Below, one piece after another: positions 19,099 to 27,367 of a stretch of DNA of 64,000 nt. The translations under genes were made by a program, and so were the position numbers. The stretch's first letter is position 1, and each line of letters begins with the position of its first letter. This stretch comes from Billgrantia endophytica (lineage in GTDB: Bacteria; Pseudomonadota; Gammaproteobacteria; Pseudomonadales; Halomonadaceae): NCBI RefSeq assembly GCF_002879615.1, contig NZ_PNRF01000032.1:124001-188000 (forward strand), written 5' to 3'. The notes under the pieces are model-generated. The model was not told the origin of the DNA. It did not search any database and saw nothing but the letters and a program-made list of their open reading frames with translations.

Positions 19099-20445
19099 TC
19101 AGGCCAGTACTGGCCGTACCGAGTCACCACGGCCAATGGCGTAATAGCTGAGCCCGGCAGCCTTGACGGTTTCCGGGGAAAAGAGGTTGCGGCCGTCGAT
19201 CACCACCGGTTCGAGCAGTGTCTTGTACAGTTGGTCGAAATCGATGGTACGGAAGGCCTTCCACTCGGTGCAGATGACCAGCGCGTGAGCGCCTTCCAGT
19301 GCCTCGTCGCGGTTGTCGGCGAGGACGAGGTCATCGCGTTCGCCATAGATCCGGTGGCACTCGCTGGCCGCCTCGGGATCGAAGGCCTGGACGCGGGCGC
19401 CAGCCTTCCAGAGGGCTTCCATCAACGTCCGGCTGGGGGCCTCACGCATGTCGTCGGTGTTGGGCTTGAAGGCCAGACCCCATAAGGCGATGGTCTTGTC
19501 GGCGAGCTGGCCATCGAAGGCCTGGCATAGCTTCTCGAACAGCTTGCCCTTCTGCCGGCTGTTGACACGCTCCACGGCCTTGATCATTTCGGCGGGATGT
19601 CCCGCCTCTTCGGCGGTATGGGCCAACGCCTTGACGTCCTTGGGAAAGCAGGAGCCACCATAGCCGCAGCCGGGATAGATGAAACTGTAGCCGATCCGGG
19701 GATCGGAGCCGATACCGTGGCGAACCTCTTCAACGTCGGCGCCCAGGCGCTCGGCCAGGTTGGCCACTTCATTGATGAAGCTGATCTTGGTGGCCAGCAT
19801 GGCATTGGCCGCGTACTTGGTCAGCTCGGCACTGCGGATGCCCATGAACAGCATCTTGTCGCGCTGACGGTTGTAGGGGCCATAGCACTCCATCATGGCC
19901 TTCTTGACGCGCTCAGAATCCGTCCCGACCACGATTCGCGAGCCTCGGGAAAAGTCTTCGAGCGCGGCTCCTTCCTTGAGGAATTCGGGATTGGAGCAGA
20001 CATCGAACGCCATCGACCGACCGCGCTTTTCCAATGATGCCGCGACGGCACGCCCCACCTTGCTGGCGGTTCCTACCGGCACGGTCGACTTGTCGACGAT
20101 GATCCTGTAGTCGTTCATGTTATTGCCGATGGTTTCAGCCACCTTGAGCACATGGGTCAGGTCGGCGCTGCCATCCTCGTCTGAAGGGGTGCCTACCGCG
20201 ATGAACTGAAGCAGGCCGAAATCGACACCCTCGGCGGAGTCCGTCGTGAAGCGCAGCCGCCCCGCGGCCTGGTTCTTGCCGATCAGGCTCTCGAGGCCGG
20301 GTTCGTAGATAGGGACTTCACCGGCATTCAGACGGGCGACCTTGTCGACGTCCACGTCGACACAGATCACGTCATGACCGACATCGGCCAGACAGGCGCC
20401 GGTCACGAGTCCCACATAGCCAGAACCGAAGATGGTAATCCTCAT
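19099..20445 (-). CDS. ugd: UDP-glucose 6-dehydrogenase
   Basis: A 448-residue enzyme that oxidises UDP-glucose twice with NAD+ to UDP-glucuronate. It has the Rossmann start [20 protein letters not shown], the catalytic cysteine in [13 protein letters not shown], and [16 protein letters not shown]. This combination is typical of Ugd rather than of GDP-mannose dehydrogenase AlgD. It is the first gene of the minus-strand polysaccharide operon, so it points to a glucuronate-containing polymer. AAGGAG lies just upstream of the ATG. A sigma-54-type promoter match lies about 115 bp upstream of the start. Confidence 0.95.
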   Translation of the reverse strand: MRITIFGSGYVGLVTGACLADVGHDVICVDVDVDKVARLNAGEVPIYEPGLESLIGKNQAAGRLRFTTDSAEGVDFGLLQFIAVGTPSDEDGSADLTHVLKVAETIGNNMNDYRIIVDKSTVPVGTASKVGRAVAASLEKRGRSMAFDVCSNPEFLKEGAALEDFSRGSRIVVGTDSERVKKAMMECYGPYNRQRDKMLFMGIRSAELTKYAANAMLATKISFINEVANLAERLGADVEEVRHGIGSDPRIGYSFIYPGCGYGGSCFPKDVKALAHTAEEAGHPAEMIKAVERVNSRQKGKLFEKLCQAFDGQLADKTIALWGLAFKPNTDDMREAPSRTLMEALWKAGARVQAFDPEAASECHRIYGERDDLVLADNRDEALEGAHALVICTEWKAFRTIDFDQLYKTLLEPVVIDGRNLFSPETVKAAGLSYYAIGRGDSVRPVLA

Positions 20446-20558
20446 GTCGTTGCTCCTTGCTGGTTGGCCCCTGCTTTCCCAATGACGTCACCTGTCGGCG
20501 TGCCGACGAACCATGACGAAGCAGAGCCGGGAACATGTCCTTACGCCCTAGCCAAGAA

Positions 20559-20573
20559 GCAACTTTTGCGCCA
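20559..20573 (-). promoter_or_regulatory. Candidate sigma-54 promoter of the polysaccharide operon
   Basis: Read on the minus strand the site is TGGCGCAAAAGTTGC. Against the RpoN consensus TGGCACG-N4-TTGC it has 9 of 11 fixed bases, with the GG and GC pairs at the exact required spacing of ten bases. Transcription would start near 20547, about 100 bases before the ugd ATG. Sigma-54 promoters need an enhancer-binding activator. Confidence 0.55.
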
Positions 20574-20647
20574 ACTTGGCCAAGAAGTTATAAAACGGCG
20601 TTCTGAATGGGGGGGAACATGAGGGAAGGTCATTCTGCCGCCTCGAC

Positions 20648-20667
20648 GCGTCGCCATTAAGCGACGC
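20648..20667. promoter_or_regulatory. Inverted repeat, possible activator site
   Basis: GCGTCGC (20648-20654), a 6-base spacer, then GCGACGC (20661-20667). It lies about 100-120 bp upstream of the predicted ugd transcription start, the usual distance for a sigma-54 enhancer site. It could also be a weak transcription-stopping hairpin for the ORF at 20815. Confidence 0.35.
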
Positions 20668-20814
20668 CTGCGGCCAAGTGTGAGGAGAGACTTGTAGATC
20701 AAGTGCTTGAAGTGTCGTCAAATGGAGACGTTGCCGGTTAGTTGTTATTTACATGATTGTTTTTAAAGGGTTGATTCTTGTTGGTGCAGCGCAGGATATC
20801 CCTGGACGTGTCAC

Positions 20815-21091
20815 TCACGACCAGCCCGCGTGCTCGGCCAGACGTGCCATGCGGTAGGTGTGGTGATCCAGTGCCGTGGTTTCACGAATGAACGGGGCGT
20901 CGAACTCGGCGAGTCTCCCTGGCGAAGATATCCTGTTCTTCCGGAGGCAAGTCACGCAGGCGAAGGCGTTTGACCCGCTCCACAGGGCGGCTGCCGACAT
21001 CAACAGCATGCCCTTGCGCCATGTCATCGACAAGCGAGGCGGCGGGTGAAATGATTTCACGCTTCCGGCCGCTGACAGCGATTTCGGCCAT
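20815..21091 (-). pseudogene. Small unknown ORF, apparently frameshifted
   Basis: From an ATG at 21091 one minus-strand frame reads MAEIAVSGRKREIISPAASL and continues to RLRDLPPEEQDIFARETRR before stopping at 20882. The next frame, from about 20918, continues with coding-like sequence (RLAEFDAPFIRETTALDHHT) and stops at 20815. Joined by a one-base shift near 20905-20920 they would form a protein of about 92 residues. It lies head-to-head with the GNAT gene, 30 bp apart. I do not recognise the family. A sequencing error would give the same picture. Confidence 0.4.
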
Positions 21092-21121
21092 GATGACAAG
21101 CCCGACTCTTCGAGGCACGCA

Positions 21122-21634
21122 ATGACCGTGACCCTGCGCCAGGCCAGTACCCGTGACCTGGCTTCCCTTTTTCGCCTGGAGCAACTGGCCTTTACCAGCG
21201 ACCACTTCAGCCGCCGCCAGCTCTGGCACCTGCTCAACCGCGCGCACGCCTTGACCCTGGTGGTCGAGTGCGCGGCGTCCGACGGCGGTGAGGCACGGTT
21301 GCTGGGCTATGGCACGCTGCTGTTGCGTCGTGGCAGCCGGCGCGTTCGGCTCTACTCCTTCTGCGTACATCCCGACGCCAGGGGAAGCGGCCTGGGGCGC
21401 CGATTGCTCGAAGCGCTGGAAGCCGAGGCACGTAGCCGAGGGGCCGAGGTTCTGGGCCTGGAGGTGCGTGCCGACAACCGGATCGCACTGGGGCTCTATC
21501 GTCGAATGGGGTTTCGCCTCGAACGCTGGCTGGACGATTACTACGAGGATGGCTGTGCCGGCTGGCAAATGACGAAGCCGCTGGCGCCTGCTGCCGAGGC
21601 CATGGCTGGGCAGGCAGGCGGACCAGTGGACTGA
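21122..21634 (+). CDS. GNAT family N-acetyltransferase (RimI-like)
   Basis: A 170-residue acetyltransferase of the GNAT fold. The acetyl-CoA site is VHPDARGSGLGRRLLEALE (the Q/RxxGxG/A signature), preceded by the beta-4 strand SFCVH, and the C-terminal motif is ADNRIALGLYRRMGF. The general form is that of ribosomal-protein or peptide acetyltransferases, but the substrate cannot be read from the sequence. yajQ follows after 40 bp on the same strand. Confidence 0.85.
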   Translation: MTVTLRQASTRDLASLFRLEQLAFTSDHFSRRQLWHLLNRAHALTLVVECAASDGGEARLLGYGTLLLRRGSRRVRLYSFCVHPDARGSGLGRRLLEALEAEARSRGAEVLGLEVRADNRIALGLYRRMGFRLERWLDDYYEDGCAGWQMTKPLAPAAEAMAGQAGGPVD

Positions 21635-21674
21635 TAGAATCAGTTCACCATCAATGGACAGACAGGATAGCGTC

Positions 21675-22160
21675 ATGCCCTCCTTCGACATCGTCTCCGA
21701 ATTCGACAAACATGAAGCCAGCAACGCCGTGGATCAGGCCAATCGTGAAATCCAGAGCCGCTTCGACTTCAAGGGCGTCACGGCGAGTCTCGAGCTCAAT
21801 GGCGACACCGTCCAGCTCGAAGCCGAGGTCGATTTCCAGCTCACGCAGATGCTCGACGTGCTGCGCAATCGACTCATTGCCCGGGGCATCGACGCTCGCT
21901 GCATGGATCCGCAGGCTCCCGAGCTTTCCGGTGTCCGGGCTCGCCAGCAGATCATTCTGAAGCAGGGGCTGGAGCAGAAGGAAGCCAAGGACATCGTCAA
22001 GCGCATCAAGGACAGCAAGCTCAAGGTCCAGGCGCAAATCCAGGGCGACAAGGTTCGCGTCACCGGCAAGAAGCGTGACGACTTGCAGCAGGTCATGGCA
22101 CTGCTGAGAGGAGAAGGCGGCCCGGACCTCGCTTTGCAGTTCGATAATTTCCGCGATTGA
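21675..22160 (+). CDS. yajQ: YajQ family nucleotide-binding protein
   Basis: A 161-residue YajQ protein (start MPSFDIVSEFDKHE). YajQ folds into two ferredoxin-like domains. Xanthomonas and Pseudomonas members bind c-di-GMP and act with a LysR regulator. The family segments FDFKGV, QIILKQGLEQKEAKDIVK and KVQAQIQGDKVRVTGKKRDD are clear. It lies close to the c-di-GMP-controlled polysaccharide operon, though nothing in the sequence links the two directly. Confidence 0.95.
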   Translation: MPSFDIVSEFDKHEASNAVDQANREIQSRFDFKGVTASLELNGDTVQLEAEVDFQLTQMLDVLRNRLIARGIDARCMDPQAPELSGVRARQQIILKQGLEQKEAKDIVKRIKDSKLKVQAQIQGDKVRVTGKKRDDLQQVMALLRGEGGPDLALQFDNFRD

Positions 22161-22252
22161 TCTTATCTGCCGCCAAGGACTGAGCGATCGCCACTGGCAT
22201 GCGGCCGTATTTCGTCATTGACTGACTCAGGTCAAAGTGGTGTTCGATCGCA

Positions 22253-22280
22253 CTTGAACAATTTCCCCGCGCCACCAGAT
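22253..22280 (+). promoter_or_regulatory. Candidate sigma-32 promoter of the small heat-shock gene
   Basis: CTTGAA at 22253-22258, a 14-base spacer, then CACCAGAT at 22273-22280, which keeps 5 of 7 fixed bases of CCCCATnT. The predicted start lies about 80 bases before the hsp20 ATG, leaving a leader that could also fold. Confidence 0.5.
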
Positions 22281-22367
22281 TGATACATGCCTAGGGGCCC
22301 ATACCTGATGGCAATGGGTTATTTCGATGTGCGTCACGAATCGAGACGATCGAACAGGAGGTGGCGT

Positions 22368-22901
22368 ATGAATCTGCAAAAGTTTACTCCCTGGAACTGG
22401 TTCAAGAGCGAGCGTGCCGATGCGCCGGCACCCTCATCCTTGACCGAGCCCCGTAGAGGCGAAATCACGCCGCTGCTGGGCATGCATCAGGAACTGGATC
22501 GCTGGATGGACAATGTCATGCGCCAATTCGGCATGCCGTCACTGGAAAGCCGTTTTGGTGACATGCCAGGCCTGTTGAGGCCACAGCTCGATATTGCCGA
22601 GCGCGAGTCCGAGTACCTGATCAGTATCGAGGTGCCCGGTGTCGAGGAGAAGGACATCAAGCTGGCCCTGGACGACCATCGTCTGGTGATCGAGGGGGAA
22701 AAGCGTCAGGAAAGTCGCACCGAGGAGGACCACTTCAGTCGGGTCGAGCGTTCCTATGGCAGCTTCCGCCGCGTGCTGGACTTGCCGGCGGATGCCCGCG
22801 CGGAGGAAATATCGGCCTCCTTCGCCAACGGTGTCCTGACGGTGCAGGTGCCGCGCAGCGCGGAGGCAAAGCCGCCGCGTCGTGACATTCCTATTCAGTA
22901 G
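22368..22901 (+). CDS. Small heat-shock protein, Hsp20 family
   Basis: A 177-residue alpha-crystallin-type chaperone that holds unfolding proteins. The crystallin domain occupies about residues 68-165, beginning LDIAERESEYLISIEVPGV, with the strand EKRQESRTEEDHFSRVERSY and the conserved ASFANGVLTVQVP. The ATG at 22368 follows a strong AGGAGGTG. An upstream sigma-32-like promoter suggests heat control. It is of the class with a long N-terminal arm (MLGMHQELDRWMD-like helix). Confidence 0.93.
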   Translation: MNLQKFTPWNWFKSERADAPAPSSLTEPRRGEITPLLGMHQELDRWMDNVMRQFGMPSLESRFGDMPGLLRPQLDIAERESEYLISIEVPGVEEKDIKLALDDHRLVIEGEKRQESRTEEDHFSRVERSYGSFRRVLDLPADARAEEISASFANGVLTVQVPRSAEAKPPRRDIPIQ

Positions 22902-22923
22902 GAACTCGACATCTCATGTCGTT

Positions 22924-22950
22924 GCGAGCTCGTCCCGGTGGCGAGCTCGC
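22924..22950 (+). terminator. Hairpin after hsp20
   Basis: GCGAGCTCG at 22924-22932 pairs with CGAGCTCGC at 22942-22950 across a 9-base loop. The following bases (TCTCGTTCC) are only mildly T-rich, so stopping efficiency is uncertain. Confidence 0.4.
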
Positions 22951-23062
22951 TCTCGTTCCGTGGCGCCGAATGGCGTCATAGGCAGAGGCGATTGGCCATT
23001 AGCCCTTCAATGGGCTTCAATGGGAAGCAACCGAACATTCACGATCACCCCGGAGGGAGCGT

Positions 23063-23467
23063 ATGCATTCGCTTCGCCGCGTTGCTTACATTGCCTTGGC
23101 CTGGGTCAGTTTCATTCTTGGCGTCATTGGCGTCTTCGTGCCGTTGATGCCGACCACCTGCTTCATGCTGCTGGCGGTCTGGGCGGCTTCCCGAGGCTCA
23201 CCCCGCTTTGCATCGTGGATTCGCGAACACCCGCGCTTTGGGCCGCCTGTCGTGGCCTGGGAGGGGGAAAGGGCCATCCCCCGGCATGCCAAATGGCTGG
23301 CCCTGACCATGCTGGGCTTCTCGGTCCTGATCCTGCTGTTCACTCTCAGCCTGTTCTGGCTGAAAGCCATCCTGGTGACCGGCTTGTCCCTGTTGGGACT
23401 ATGGATCGCCAGCCGCCCCGAGCCCCGTGGGCTGCCTGCTCCCTCCACGCACCTCATTCGCCGATGA
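23063..23467 (+). CDS. DUF454 (YbaN-like) inner-membrane protein
   Basis: A 134-residue protein with an N-terminal hydrophobic hairpin (YIALAWVSFILGVIGVFVPLMP) and two further spans at about 83-115. The family signature GVFVPLMPTTCFMLLA-x-WA-ASRGSPRF is present. Function is unknown in the family. It stands alone between hsp20 and pepN. Confidence 0.85.
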   Translation: MHSLRRVAYIALAWVSFILGVIGVFVPLMPTTCFMLLAVWAASRGSPRFASWIREHPRFGPPVVAWEGERAIPRHAKWLALTMLGFSVLILLFTLSLFWLKAILVTGLSLLGLWIASRPEPRGLPAPSTHLIRR

Positions 23468-23543
23468 CGCGCCAGGTAGCTTTGAGGTTGGGGAGCCGGC
23501 CCCCGTACAATGGTCACCGATTCCCGCCAGGAGCCTTTTTCTG

Positions 23544-26177
23544 ATGTCTGAACCCAAGCCGACCTTCTTGCATGACTATCGGCCGCCTGCCTATCGTGTT
23601 ACCCATACCGAACTGAGCTTCGACCTCGAACCCGGCGCGACCCGCGTCAAGGCCAGCCTGCATCTGGAGCGGCACCCGCAGCGGGAAGCGGGATCACCCC
23701 TGATGCTCGATGGCGAGCAGCTCGAGCTCAAGTCGATCGCCATTGACGGTCAGCCCCTGGACGACGATGAATACTCGCTCTCCGAGACAGGCCTGACCGT
23801 ACACCGGGTCCCCGAGCGCTTCCGGCTGGATACCGAGGTGGAGATCGCTCCGGAGGAGAACACCGCCCTGGAGGGGCTGTACCTCTCCAACGGCATGTAC
23901 TGCACCCAGTGCGAGGCCGAGGGTTTCCGTCGCATCACCTTCTACCCGGATCGCCCCGATGTCATGGCGACTTTCTCCACCACGGTGATCGGCGACCAGG
24001 CTCGCCTGCCGGTACTGCTCTCCAACGGCAACCCCGTGGAACGTGGGGAACTCCCCAACGGCAAGCATTTCGTCACCTGGGAGGATCCGCATCCCAAGCC
24101 TTGCTACCTGTTTGCCCTGGTGGGCGGCGACCTGAAGAAGGTCGAGGATCGCTTCACCACCATGAGCGGTCGCGAGGTAGCGCTTCAGATCTGGGTAGAG
24201 GAAGAGAACCTGGGCAAGACCGGCCATGCGATGGCGTCGTTGAAGCGTGCCATGAAGTGGGACGAAGAAACCTATGGTCGCGAATACGATCTCGACCTGT
24301 TCATGATCGTGGCGGTGAACGACTTCAACATGGGAGCCATGGAGAACAAGGGGCTCAACATCTTCAACTCGGCGGCGGTGCTGACCCATCCAAAGACCGC
24401 TACCGACGTTGCCTTCCAGCGGGTCGAGAGCATCGTTGCCCACGAGTACTTCCATAACTGGTCGGGTAATCGGGTGACCTGCCGTGACTGGTTTCAGCTT
24501 TCGCTGAAGGAGGGGTTTACGGTATTCCGCGACCAGTGCTTTTCGGCGGACGCCAATTCGGCACCGGTCAAGCGTATCGAGGATGCCTCCTTCTTCCGTA
24601 CCGCCCAGTTCGCCGAGGATGCCGGTCCTACCGCCCATCCGGTACGGCCCGATCATTACATCGAGATCGGCAATTTCTATACCCTGACCATTTATGAGAA
24701 GGGTGCCGAAGTCGTGCGCATGCTGTGCAACCTGGTGGGCTGGGAGACCTTCCGTCGCGGTAGCGATCTCTACTTCGAGCGTTTCGATGGCCAGGCCGTC
24801 ACCATCGAGGACTTCGTATCGTGCATGGCAGAGGTATCGGGGTTGGACCTGTCCCAGTTCATGCGGTGGTACTCCCAGGCCGGAACGCCGGAGATCGATG
24901 CGTATGGCGAGTACGACTACGCCAATGCCGAATACCATCTGACCCTGCGTCAGCGAACCCCCGTCACCCCGGGGCAAGCCGACAAGCAGCCGTTGCACAT
25001 CCCGGTGCGCATGGGGCTGGTGGGCACCAAGTCCGGACGGGATCTGAGCCTGAACCTGGAAGGCGAGGATCTCGGTACCGCTGCCGTCATCCACCTGCGC
25101 GAGGCGGAGCAGTCCTTCGTGTTCACCGATGTCAGCGAGGCACCGGTGCCCTCGTTGCTGCGCGGCTTCTCGGCTCCGGTTCAGCTGCGCTTCCCCTACA
25201 GCCGCGAGGACCTCGCTTTCCTGCTGGCCAATGATTCCGATGGCTTCAACCGTTGGGATGCCGGCCAGCGCCTGGCCATGCTGGCGCTGGATGATCTGAT
25301 CGCCGCGCATCGCAATGGCGTGGAAAAGGTGATGGACCCAAGGATCGTCGAGGCTTTCCGCGCTCTGCTTGAGCGGGGGAGCGATGACAAGGCGGTGCTG
25401 GCCGAGATGCTGACGCTGCCCTCCGAAGCCTATATTGCCGAGCAGCAGCCGCTGGTGGATGTGGATGCCATCCATGCCGCCCGGACTTTCGTCAAGCAGT
25501 CCCTGGCGGTGACCCTGCGTGACGAATTCATGGCGCTCTTCGAAGCCAACCGTTCTGATGAACCATATGCGCCCGAACCCGAGCAGATCGGTGCACGCAG
25601 CCTGAAGAACGTGGCGCTCTCCTACTTGATGGCGATCGAGGACGAGCAGGGCATCGAGCTGACCCAGGCCCAGTTCGATGCCGATCACAACATGACCGAT
25701 GTCCGTCATGCACTGACGCTGCTGACGCACAGCAGTCGTGATGAACTGGCCGATCCGGCGCTGCGGGCATTCGGCGAGAAGTGGGCCCACGACCCGCTGG
25801 TGATGGACCAGTGGTTCAGCCTCCAGGTCACCCGTCCGCAGGCGGACGCCCTCGATCGGGTCAAGTTCCTGATGGCCCACCCGGCCTTCTCTATGAAAAA
25901 CCCCAACAATATTCGTGCCCTGATTGGCGCCTTCGCCAACCAGAATCGGGTGAATTTCCACCGTGCCGACGGGGAGAGCTACCGGCTGCTGGCCGATGTG
26001 GTCATCGAACTCAACCGCCTAAATCCCGAGGTGGCGGCACGCCTGATCACGCCGTTGACGCGTTGGCAGCGCTTCGACGAAGCCCGTCAGGGGCTGATGA
26101 AGGGCGAACTCGAGCGCATTCGTGCCGAGAGACTCTCGCCCAATGTCTATGAGGTGGTGGAAAAGGCCCTCGCCTGA
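23544..26177 (+). CDS. pepN: Aminopeptidase N (M1 family)
   Basis: An 877-residue cytosolic zinc aminopeptidase. The substrate N-terminus motif GAMEN is at 264-268, and the zinc site HEYFH at 300-304 with the third ligand glutamate in LKEGFTVFRD. A C-terminal helical bowl completes the E. coli-type PepN. The ATG at 23544 (MSEPKPTFLHDY) follows CAGGAG and gives the usual N-terminus. Confidence 0.97.
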   Translation: MSEPKPTFLHDYRPPAYRVTHTELSFDLEPGATRVKASLHLERHPQREAGSPLMLDGEQLELKSIAIDGQPLDDDEYSLSETGLTVHRVPERFRLDTEVEIAPEENTALEGLYLSNGMYCTQCEAEGFRRITFYPDRPDVMATFSTTVIGDQARLPVLLSNGNPVERGELPNGKHFVTWEDPHPKPCYLFALVGGDLKKVEDRFTTMSGREVALQIWVEEENLGKTGHAMASLKRAMKWDEETYGREYDLDLFMIVAVNDFNMGAMENKGLNIFNSAAVLTHPKTATDVAFQRVESIVAHEYFHNWSGNRVTCRDWFQLSLKEGFTVFRDQCFSADANSAPVKRIEDASFFRTAQFAEDAGPTAHPVRPDHYIEIGNFYTLTIYEKGAEVVRMLCNLVGWETFRRGSDLYFERFDGQAVTIEDFVSCMAEVSGLDLSQFMRWYSQAGTPEIDAYGEYDYANAEYHLTLRQRTPVTPGQADKQPLHIPVRMGLVGTKSGRDLSLNLEGEDLGTAAVIHLREAEQSFVFTDVSEAPVPSLLRGFSAPVQLRFPYSREDLAFLLANDSDGFNRWDAGQRLAMLALDDLIAAHRNGVEKVMDPRIVEAFRALLERGSDDKAVLAEMLTLPSEAYIAEQQPLVDVDAIHAARTFVKQSLAVTLRDEFMALFEANRSDEPYAPEPEQIGARSLKNVALSYLMAIEDEQGIELTQAQFDADHNMTDVRHALTLLTHSSRDELADPALRAFGEKWAHDPLVMDQWFSLQVTRPQADALDRVKFLMAHPAFSMKNPNNIRALIGAFANQNRVNFHRADGESYRLLADVVIELNRLNPEVAARLITPLTRWQRFDEARQGLMKGELERIRAERLSPNVYEVVEKALA

Positions 26178-26193
26178 CCTTGGGTCAGGCGAG
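26169..26193 (+). terminator. Hairpin at the end of pepN
   Basis: CTCGCCTGACC (26169-26179) pairs perfectly with GGTCAGGCGAG (26183-26193) across a TTG loop. The pepN stop codon lies inside the left arm. The gene is convergent with the ORF ending at 26214, so the hairpin may serve both. Confidence 0.6.
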
Positions 26194-26213
26194 CCCTCTC
26201 CTCATGAGCCCAA

Positions 26214-26501
26214 TCAGTTGATCAGCCAGCTCAGCACCGTGACACCCAGCACCGCCCAGATGACAGTGGCGATCAGGCTGCGACGGAGCAGGGCGCGAAG
26301 GCCAAGATAGAGCAGCCAGAGGCCAAGTATCAGAACCACCAGGCTTATCAACGAGGGGGAAATCCCCAGCGAAGCCGATAGCCCGTGGAGGAAACCCTGG
26401 GCGGCATCGCCGAGGTTGCGGAAGAAATGGATCAGTAGATCCACCACGAAGCGGATGATGTCGCCGAGAGTGCTGCCCAGCCAGGTAAAGAAATCTTGCA
26501 T
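26214..26501 (-). CDS. Small membrane protein of unknown function
   Basis: A 95-residue protein (MQDFFTWLGSTLGDIIRFVV) with an amphipathic N-terminal half and two hydrophobic spans near residues 49-68 (SLISLVVLILGLWLLYLGL) and 74-93. Codon choice resembles its neighbours. I do not recognise the family. It is convergent with pepN and divergent from lemA. Confidence 0.6.
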   Translation of the reverse strand: MQDFFTWLGSTLGDIIRFVVDLLIHFFRNLGDAAQGFLHGLSASLGISPSLISLVVLILGLWLLYLGLRALLRRSLIATVIWAVLGVTVLSWLIN

Positions 26502-26758
26502 GCGTCGTTCCGGTAGCCTTGTTCGATCATATCGAGCACGGCACCTACGATATCATCCATGATGGCCCGGCCCACCAACTTGTTGTCGTCTTGAGAACAT
26601 TCGTGGGGGAATCGACCCGACATGGACAGGCTCGCCTGTTAGCCTTGTCACCGGCCATGCCATACCGGCCATGGCGGCGCTGGGCAGACCCGGGCAACTG
26701 ATCAGACAGTAACGGACATCAAGATCGCGCCAATGGCGCTGGACGGAGAGGGAAGAAC

Positions 26759-27355
26759 ATGAACGTTTCATTGATCGTCATACTTGTTGTGCTGGGCCTA
26801 TTGGTATTTTACGGCTTCAGTATCTATAACCGTCTGGTGGCGTTGAAGAATCGCTACCAGAATGCCTTTGCTCAGATTGAGGTGCAGCTCAAGCGACGAT
26901 ACGATCTGATTCCGAACCTGGTCGAGACCGCCAAGGCCTACATGGCCCATGAGCGGGAGACCTTGCAGGCTGTCACCGAGGCGCGCAACACCGCCCTGGC
27001 TGGCCTGAAGACCGCCGCGGCCCATCCCGGCGAGCCTGGCGCCATGGCTGAACTGGCCGGGGCTGAAGGGGCGCTGGGTTCTGCTCTGGGTCGGCTGAAT
27101 ATGGTCATGGAAGCTTACCCGGACCTCAAGGCTTCCGAGAACATGCGACAACTTTCCGAGACCCTGACCAGTACCGAGAACCGGGTGGCCTTCGCTCGCC
27201 AGGCCTTCAACGATGCCGTCATGCAGTACAATACCTATAGGCAGAGTTTCCCCCCGGTCGTGCTGGCAGGCCCCATGGGGCACCGAGAGGATGCGGCTCT
27301 GCTGGAATTCGAGGACAGTGCCGAAATTCAGGCGGCGCCAAAGGTCAGTTTCTGA
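26759..27355 (+). CDS. LemA family protein
   Basis: A 198-residue LemA protein: one N-terminal membrane anchor ([17 protein letters not shown]) and a helical cytoplasmic domain with the family signature [20 protein letters not shown] and [17 protein letters not shown]. The gene is 12 bp before an M48 peptidase, the common lemA-htpX-like pairing, which suggests a role in membrane protein quality control. Its biochemical role is not established. Confidence 0.93.
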   Translation: MNVSLIVILVVLGLLVFYGFSIYNRLVALKNRYQNAFAQIEVQLKRRYDLIPNLVETAKAYMAHERETLQAVTEARNTALAGLKTAAAHPGEPGAMAELAGAEGALGSALGRLNMVMEAYPDLKASENMRQLSETLTSTENRVAFARQAFNDAVMQYNTYRQSFPPVVLAGPMGHREDAALLEFEDSAEIQAAPKVSF

Positions 27356-27367
27356 CGGGGGTGTCGC

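Larger units (their letters stand above)
20446..20814. other. Control region upstream of ugd
   Basis: No gene is seen in this 369-bp stretch. On the minus strand it holds a sigma-54 promoter match (20559-20573), an inverted repeat at 20648-20667, and an AT-rich block at about 20735-20785. The nonamer GCCAAGAAG occurs at 20551 and again at 20579. The layout fits an enhancer-dependent promoter for the polysaccharide operon. Confidence 0.6.

Noticed and set aside
10697-20445. Calling the operon a standard alginate operon
   Set aside because: The dehydrogenase has Ugd features rather than AlgD features, a PL14/PL20-type lyase is present, and AlgE, AlgX, AlgG and the acetylation genes are missing.
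23694-25961. A 755-codon open frame opposite pepN
   Set aside because: Shadow of the aminopeptidase gene; no ribosome site or family features.
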